Shown: positions 60,210-64,000 of the stretch, in pieces
Numbering within the stretch: the first letter of the stretch is position 1
Layout of the letters: every line of letters begins with the position of its first letter
NCBI GenBank assembly: GCA_020831625.1
Contig: JAFIGD010000011.1
Span: forward strand, 55,654-119,653
Direction: 5' to 3'
Source of the DNA: Verrucomicrobiota bacterium
GTDB lineage: Bacteria; Verrucomicrobiota; Kiritimatiellia; SS1-B-03-39; UBA6053
DNA length: 64,000 bases
The notes under the pieces: generated by a model
Database searches by the model: none
What the model was told of the DNA's origin: nothing
The model's input: the letters and a program-made list of their open reading frames with translations, nothing else
Made by a program: the position numbers and the translations under genes

Positions 60210-61526
60210 ATGTTTGTCCCCCAATGGATTATCGAAAAAAAACGGGACGGTGAAACGCTCACCGCCGAAGACATCACCGCCTTTATTCAGGGCTATCATT
60301 CCGGGAGCGTTCCGGATTATCAGATGGCCGCCCTGGCGATGGCGATCTACCTGAAGGGGATGACCTTTGAGGAGACGGCGGCGCTGACGGAGGCGATGAT
60401 GCATACCGGGGCGCTGCTGGACACCGCAGGGCTTTCCCGTCCGGTCTGTGACAAACACAGCACCGGCGGCATCGGGGACAAGGTCAGTCTGATCCTGGCC
60501 CCGCTGGCCGCCGCCTGCGGTCTGGCGGTGCCGATGATTTCCGGGCGCGGCCTCGGCATCACCGGCGGCACCCTGGACAAACTTGAATCCATTCCCGGAT
60601 ACCGCACCGACTTGAGCGAGGCGGAATTTCTCCGGGTGGTGGATGAGGTGGGCTGCTCCATCATCGGACAGACCGCGACCCTGGCCCCGGCGGACAAAAA
60701 ACTGTACGGTCTGCGGGATGTGACCGGGACCGTGCCGTCGATTCCGCTGATCACCGCCAGCATCATGTGCAAAAAAATGGCCGAGGGGCTCGACGCGCTG
60801 GTACTGGATGTGAAGGTCGGGCGGGGCGCGTTCATGAAAACGCCGGAACAGGCCCGGGAGCTGGCCCGGAACATGGTGCGGGTGGGGGAGGCGATGGGCA
60901 AATCGGTGGGCGCGCTGCTGACCAATATGGATATTCCGCTGGGTCACACGGTGGGGAACGCCCTGGAGGTCCGGGAGAGCATCGAATGCCTTCAGGGCAA
61001 GGTGAAAGGGCCCTTGTGGGACATCACTCGTGAGCTGACGGCGGCGATGCTGCTGCTGTGCGGCAGGGCCTCAGACCGGGATGACGCGCTCGAACAGGTT
61101 CAGAACGCGCTGGATTCGGGACGGGGACTGGAGGTTTTCCGGAAAATGGTCGAAGCCCAGGGCGGAAATCCGGCGGTCTGTGAGGACCTGGATTTGTTGC
61201 CGGCGGCGCCGACAATTGAAACCGTGACCGCGGAGGCGTCCGGCTGGATCGCGGACGTGGATGCCGATAAAATCGGCCGGGCGGTGCTGGTCCTGGGCGG
61301 CGGACGCACAAAGGCCGAGGACGGCATCGATCACGCGGTGGGCCTGTCGGAGTTGGTGACTCCCGGTCAGCGGATTGAAAAGGGCGGCACACTTTATGTG
61401 CTTCACAGCCGGGATTCGGATCGACGCGGGGAGGCCCGGCGATTATTGGAGGGGGCTGTCACGGTTTCCCCCGACGCGGTGGAGGCTCCAACTTTAATTT
61501 TTGAACGGATGATGCCGGAAGGATAA
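60210..61526 (+). CDS. deoA: Pyrimidine-nucleoside (thymidine) phosphorylase
   Basis: 438 residues. The conserved phosphate/substrate motif is VCDKHSTGGIGDKVSLILAPL (about 75-95), then MISGRGLGITGGTLDKLESIPGYRT, ALDVKVGRGAFMK-like LVLDVKVGRGAFMKTPEQA and a C-terminal small domain (GGGRTKAEDGIDHAVGL). It cleaves thymidine or uridine with phosphate to a sugar-1-phosphate. Beside punA it forms a nucleoside salvage pair. Whether it prefers thymidine or uridine cannot be told. Confidence 0.94.
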   Translation: MFVPQWIIEKKRDGETLTAEDITAFIQGYHSGSVPDYQMAALAMAIYLKGMTFEETAALTEAMMHTGALLDTAGLSRPVCDKHSTGGIGDKVSLILAPLAAACGLAVPMISGRGLGITGGTLDKLESIPGYRTDLSEAEFLRVVDEVGCSIIGQTATLAPADKKLYGLRDVTGTVPSIPLITASIMCKKMAEGLDALVLDVKVGRGAFMKTPEQARELARNMVRVGEAMGKSVGALLTNMDIPLGHTVGNALEVRESIECLQGKVKGPLWDITRELTAAMLLLCGRASDRDDALEQVQNALDSGRGLEVFRKMVEAQGGNPAVCEDLDLLPAAPTIETVTAEASGWIADVDADKIGRAVLVLGGGRTKAEDGIDHAVGLSELVTPGQRIEKGGTLYVLHSRDSDRRGEARRLLEGAVTVSPDAVEAPTLIFERMMPEG

Positions 61527-61531
61527 ACCCC

Positions 61532-62359
61532 ATGGATATGAAACAACTGGAAGCGGCTGCGGACTTTGTGCGGGAGCGATGGCCGGAGGCGCGTGTGGAC
61601 ATGGCGGTGGTGTGCGGCTCCGGATGGAGCAGTGTGCTCGACGCGGTGGAGGTGGTTGACCGGATATCCTACGCGGAGATTCCGGGTCTGGGCGCTCCCG
61701 GTGTGGTCGGACACACGGGAACCCTCTGCCATGTGCGGCACGCGGGCCGCGATGTGCTGGTGTTTCAGGGCCGCCGTCATTTCTATGAAGGGGAGGGCTG
61801 GACTCCCGTCGCGGTCCCGGTGTTCCTCTGTCTGAAATTCGGTGTGAAAGAATTGCTGCTCACCAACAGCGCCGGCGCGATTCATCCGGACTTCGCGCCG
61901 GGGGATCTGATGATTCTGACCGATCATATCAATCAAATGGGCGACAACCCCCTGGTCGGGCCGCATCATCCCGTGTTCGGTCCCCGGTTTCCCGATCAGA
62001 GCACCGTCTATGCACCGGAGGCGGTCGCCCGCCTGCGCGCGGCCGCGAAACAGGCGGATGTGCGGGTTCAGGAGGGCGTGTATCTCGCCACCCGCGGCCC
62101 GGTGTATGAGACCCCGGCGGAAGTGCGGGCCTGTCGGCTGCTCGGCGCGGACGCGGTGGGCATGTCCACGGTGCCGGAAGCGATGCTGGCCAGCGCGGCG
62201 GGCATCCGCACGGGCGGCCTGTCCTGCATGACCAACTACGCCGCCGGGATTCTCGACCAGCCCCTGACCCACGACGAAGTCACCACCACCGCCTCCGCCG
62301 CCATGCCCCGCATGACCGCGCTGCTCCTGGCCTGGATTTCGGGTTTCGGGTTCGAGTAG
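61532..62359 (+). CDS. punA: Purine-nucleoside phosphorylase
   Basis: 275 residues of the trimeric PNP class. The phosphate Ser is in VVCGSGWSS, then LVFQGRRHFYEGEG, LLLTNSAGAIHPDFAPGDLMILTDHIN, YETPAEVRACRLLGADAVGMSTVPEAM (base-binding Glu/Met) and SCMTNYAAGI (Asn). It splits inosine or guanosine with phosphate. It starts five bases after deoA. Confidence 0.93.
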   Translation: MDMKQLEAAADFVRERWPEARVDMAVVCGSGWSSVLDAVEVVDRISYAEIPGLGAPGVVGHTGTLCHVRHAGRDVLVFQGRRHFYEGEGWTPVAVPVFLCLKFGVKELLLTNSAGAIHPDFAPGDLMILTDHINQMGDNPLVGPHHPVFGPRFPDQSTVYAPEAVARLRAAAKQADVRVQEGVYLATRGPVYETPAEVRACRLLGADAVGMSTVPEAMLASAAGIRTGGLSCMTNYAAGILDQPLTHDEVTTTASAAMPRMTALLLAWISGFGFE

Positions 62360-62499
62360 TCTTCTAATTCTATGAAAAGACACCTCTTTAAGACATCTAT
62401 TCTCCTGATAAGGTAAAACTATTTTCTCTGCCGGATCCACTTCCTGAAGATCGGCCATATTTTTCGGAATTCAATGTGACAGGGGACGCAGCGTCGTCT

Positions 62500-62600
62500 C
62501 CCCGGATCGTGATGGCTGTGGGGCAGAGGGAAGGGAAGACCCCGGATGCAGACCCCGGATCGTGACGGCTTTGGGGCAGGGGGTGGCAAGGGAAGACTAC
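62500..62600. repeat. CGGATCGTGA-type repeat, two copies
   Basis: CCCCGGATCGTGATGGCTG (62500) and CCCCGGATCGTGACGGCTT (62553) with intervening GACCCCGGATGC. The same unit lies at 45864 and 46194. From 62360 to 62911 there is no gene; apart from this repeat and the sites below the gap is AT-rich and featureless. Confidence 0.75.
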
Positions 62601-62727
62601 ATGGTCGTCTCTGTGGGCGCATCCCGGAATTTGTGAATGCATATTCCCTAAGTCGGAAATTTCATACGCAGAACATAAACGCATGTTTATCTCATCTTCG
62701 ACCTAAAGAAGAATCAGTCAGGATCGT

Positions 62728-62784
62728 TGTGTCAATATGTTACACATTTATACCCCTAAATCAAATATGTGACATTATTACACA
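62728..62784 (+). promoter_or_regulatory. Two enhancer-binding-protein site candidates upstream of hsp20
   Basis: Site 1 (62728-62744) TGTGTCAATATGTTACA and site 2 (62768-62784) TGTGACATTATTACACA each match the dnaK-upstream palindrome at 13 of 17 positions. They are 40 bases apart centre to centre, on one face of the helix, about 140 and 100 bases before the predicted transcription start. Confidence 0.55.
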
Positions 62785-62851
62785 CATAGTCATTTTCAAA
62801 AAAATTACGTAAATACTTCATTAAGAATGTTTAACGAACAACTATGTGTAT

Positions 62852-62867
62852 TGGCATGGTGAATGCT
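62852..62867 (+). promoter_or_regulatory. Sigma-54-like (-24/-12) promoter for hsp20
   Basis: TGGCATG-GTGA-ATGCT matches the RpoN consensus TGGCACG-N4-TTGCW at all but two positions, with the essential GG and GC at the right 11-base spacing. The start of transcription would be near 62878, 34 bases before the ATG. Confidence 0.65.
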
Positions 62868-62911
62868 GTTCTGTTGGTGAATCTAAAACCCTAACCCATA
62901 GGAGGTTTATC

Positions 62912-63394
62912 ATGGTACACATCAGAACGCCCTGGAATTTCCAGGATTTGTATGAAGAGCTGGATCGGATGACCCGGGATTTCAGCCGGGTGTTTGATAC
63001 GGAATCCTGTCTGGCCGGCGGCCCGGAAACGGGTTTGCAACTTAACGAGCATGACGGGATTCAGGAAGAAAAAGAAGCGGTGCCGGTCCGGGAAATCCGG
63101 TTCGAGCCCGCGGCGGATGTGTTCCGCGATGAGAAGGGCGTCCGGGTTCTGGTGGACCTGCCCGGCGTGAAGGAGTCCGACGTGGATGTGCAGTTGCATG
63201 ACGGCATCCTCACTATCGAAGGCCGGGCGCACCGCGCCGAAAACACTCTTCGGGTGTACGGCCGCTCGTTCCGTGTGGACCGCCGGATCGATACCGAGCA
63301 GATTGATGCCACGGTCACGCAGGGGGTTTTGACCCTGACCCTGCCGTTCCGGGCCGAGGCCCAGCCGCGCCGCATCGCGGTCAAAGCCTCCTGA
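62912..63394 (+). CDS. Small heat-shock protein, Hsp20/alpha-crystallin family
   Basis: 160 residues from ATG 62912, preceded by AGGAGG. The alpha-crystallin domain (about 65-150) runs FEPAADVFRDEKGVRVLVDLPGVKESDVDVQLHDGILTIEGRAH, YGRSFRVDRRIDTEQIDATVTQGVLTLTLPFR, with the GVLTLTLP signature. The N-terminal 60 residues are variable. It is an ATP-independent holdase. It is monocistronic with a terminator at 63413 and a sigma-54-like promoter upstream. Confidence 0.94.
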   Translation: MVHIRTPWNFQDLYEELDRMTRDFSRVFDTESCLAGGPETGLQLNEHDGIQEEKEAVPVREIRFEPAADVFRDEKGVRVLVDLPGVKESDVDVQLHDGILTIEGRAHRAENTLRVYGRSFRVDRRIDTEQIDATVTQGVLTLTLPFRAEAQPRRIAVKAS

Positions 63395-63412
63395 ACCGCA
63401 TCAGACATACCC

Positions 63413-63447
63413 ACCGCCCTCAGGCCGCAACGGCTTGAGGGCGGTTT
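63413..63447 (+). terminator. Intrinsic terminator after hsp20
   Basis: ACCGCCCTCA (63413-63422) pairs with TGAGGGCGGT (63436-63445); a short T-rich tail follows. Confidence 0.85.
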
Positions 63448-63527
63448 CTGTTTCGGAGGATGATTTTTTTGAAATTAGGGGTTGCAAGGCGGGGAAAACT
63501 CGGGCATATACAGCGCATCGATTTCGC

Positions 63528-63604
63528 GGGGTCTTAGCTCAATTGGTTAGAGCGTCGGCCTGTCACGCCGAAGGTTGCGGGTTCAAGTCCCGTAGATCCC
63601 GCCA
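63528..63604 (+). tRNA. tRNA-Asp (anticodon GUC)
   Basis: 77 nucleotides with encoded CCA. GGGGTCT pairs with AGATCCC (one G-U), the D loop is AATTGGTTA, the anticodon stem TCGGC/GCCGA with loop CTGTCAC gives GUC, and the T arm is GCGGGTTCAAGTCCCGT. The discriminator is G. Confidence 0.96.
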
Positions 63605-63614
63605 TTTACCTTCA

Positions 63615-63637
63615 CCTCCCGTATGGGAGGTTTTTTT
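63615..63637 (+). terminator. Intrinsic terminator after tRNA-Asp
   Basis: CCTCCC-GTAT-GGGAGG followed by TTTTTTT, 10 bases past the tRNA end. Confidence 0.9.
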
Positions 63638-63659
63638 ATGTCTGCGGATGGAGAATAGG

Positions 63660-63726
63660 AATCCCAACGGATAGTTTCCGCCGGACAACGGATGGTGTTT
63701 CGTAATCGTAATCGTAATCGTAATCG
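63660..63726 (+). repeat. ACGGAT-type repeat and TAATCG hexamer run
   Basis: CCAACGGATAG, GCCGGACAACGGATGG, then four TAATCG-type hexamers (63702-63726). The same order (ACGGAT phrase, a short TG-rich link, hexamers) occurs at 30808-30855 and 46019-46080. Confidence 0.8.
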
Positions 63727-63735
63727 GAAATTGCC

Positions 63736-63958
63736 GTGCAGGCTGAGCTTGCTCGGCCGACCGCACGCATCTCATATCAGGACAGCGTGGCCAACAAACA
63801 CCCGCGAAATGAGCTTGCTCGTTGCGCGGAATCATCTCATGTTTGACTGGATAAGATGGGTTGCGATCCACGAGCAAGCTCGAAGATCGCGGTCTTTTGG
63901 GCCGGAGGTTCGTGGAATGAGATGATTGCGCCCTTGCCCGAGCAAGCTCGTAGGGCGC
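63736..63958 (+). repeat. Four-hairpin REP-like unit, copy 6
   Basis: A (63736-63766), D (63802-63829), B (63863-63890) and C (63928-63958), in the same sense as tRNA-Asp and hsp20 upstream. B has the fully paired outer stem GCGATC / GATCGC. The remaining 42 bases to the window end continue the ACGGATAG/ACGGATG repeat. Confidence 0.87.
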
Positions 63959-64000
63959 GGAAGAGACCACGGATAGAAGACCACGGATGAAGATTGGGGG

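Noticed and set aside
62475..62481. A further TGTGACA half-site upstream of hsp20.
   Set aside because: It is nearly 400 bases from the promoter and has no inverted partner; chance is likely.

Overview
The window reads as a chromosomal segment of a Gram-negative bacterium of the PVC group, most likely Verrucomicrobiota or Kiritimatiellota. The reasons are a PEP-CTERM protein, a XylR-type AraC regulator, a secreted protein with a planctomycete/verrucomicrobial SHD1 tail, FloA/NfeD genes, BamA, and high-GC coding DNA broken by repeat-rich gaps. This placement is inference; no rRNA lies in the window.

Layout. 1-9.7 kb: sugar-related genes (TIM-barrel isomerase-like protein, decayed polysaccharide deacetylase, XylR-like regulator, glycosyltransferase, PfkB kinase), a PEP-CTERM protein, a DoxX-like membrane protein, a PUR-domain protein and a secreted subtilase. 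9.76-11.3 kb: an intact IS1595-family element with a perfect 8-bp target duplication, inserted directly in front of a VapB-like antitoxin whose VapC partner is internally deleted. 11.3-18.7 kb: SelO, a serine hydrolase, DUF192, a ClpX-like AAA ATPase and a large secreted SHD1 protein. 18.8-23.1 kb: dnaK-groES-groEL on the minus strand. 23.9-30.6 kb: TAXI-TRAP transporter, aldo/keto reductase, fructosamine kinase-like protein, tRNA-Ser, pyrC. 31.8-37.6 kb: an NfeD/flotillin operon ending in tlyA. 37.6-40.6 kb: two Gfo/Idh/MocA oxidoreductases, a pterin dehydratase and a small membrane protein. 40.9-45.9 kb: araBAD with a divergent LacI-type regulator. 46.3-50.3 kb: a lipoprotein, a DUF1295/CFA-synthase pair and a methyltransferase. 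50.3-58.0 kb: the conserved run prs-rplY-pth-rpsF-ssb-rpsR-rplI-dnaB-bamA, then tRNA-Gln. 58.2-63.6 kb: acs, pyrimidine and purine nucleoside phosphorylases, hsp20, tRNA-Asp.

Two signals stand out. First, both heat-shock loci (dnaK-groESL and hsp20) are preceded by sigma-54-type -24/-12 promoters and, about 100-140 bp upstream, by related 17-bp palindromes of the type TGTGWCA-N3-TKTYACA. I see no CIRCE element. This suggests a sigma-54/enhancer-binding-protein heat-shock regulon. Second, the gaps carry a modular repeat family. A roughly 220-bp unit has four hairpin modules (core CGAGCTTGCTCG plus a CATCTCATTCC box), two in each orientation. It is associated with TAATCN hexamer runs and ACGGAT-type repeats. 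Every copy lies downstream of a gene or decayed gap, in that gene's sense direction, and stem sequences co-vary between copies. It resembles a REP/BIME element but matches none that I recognise.
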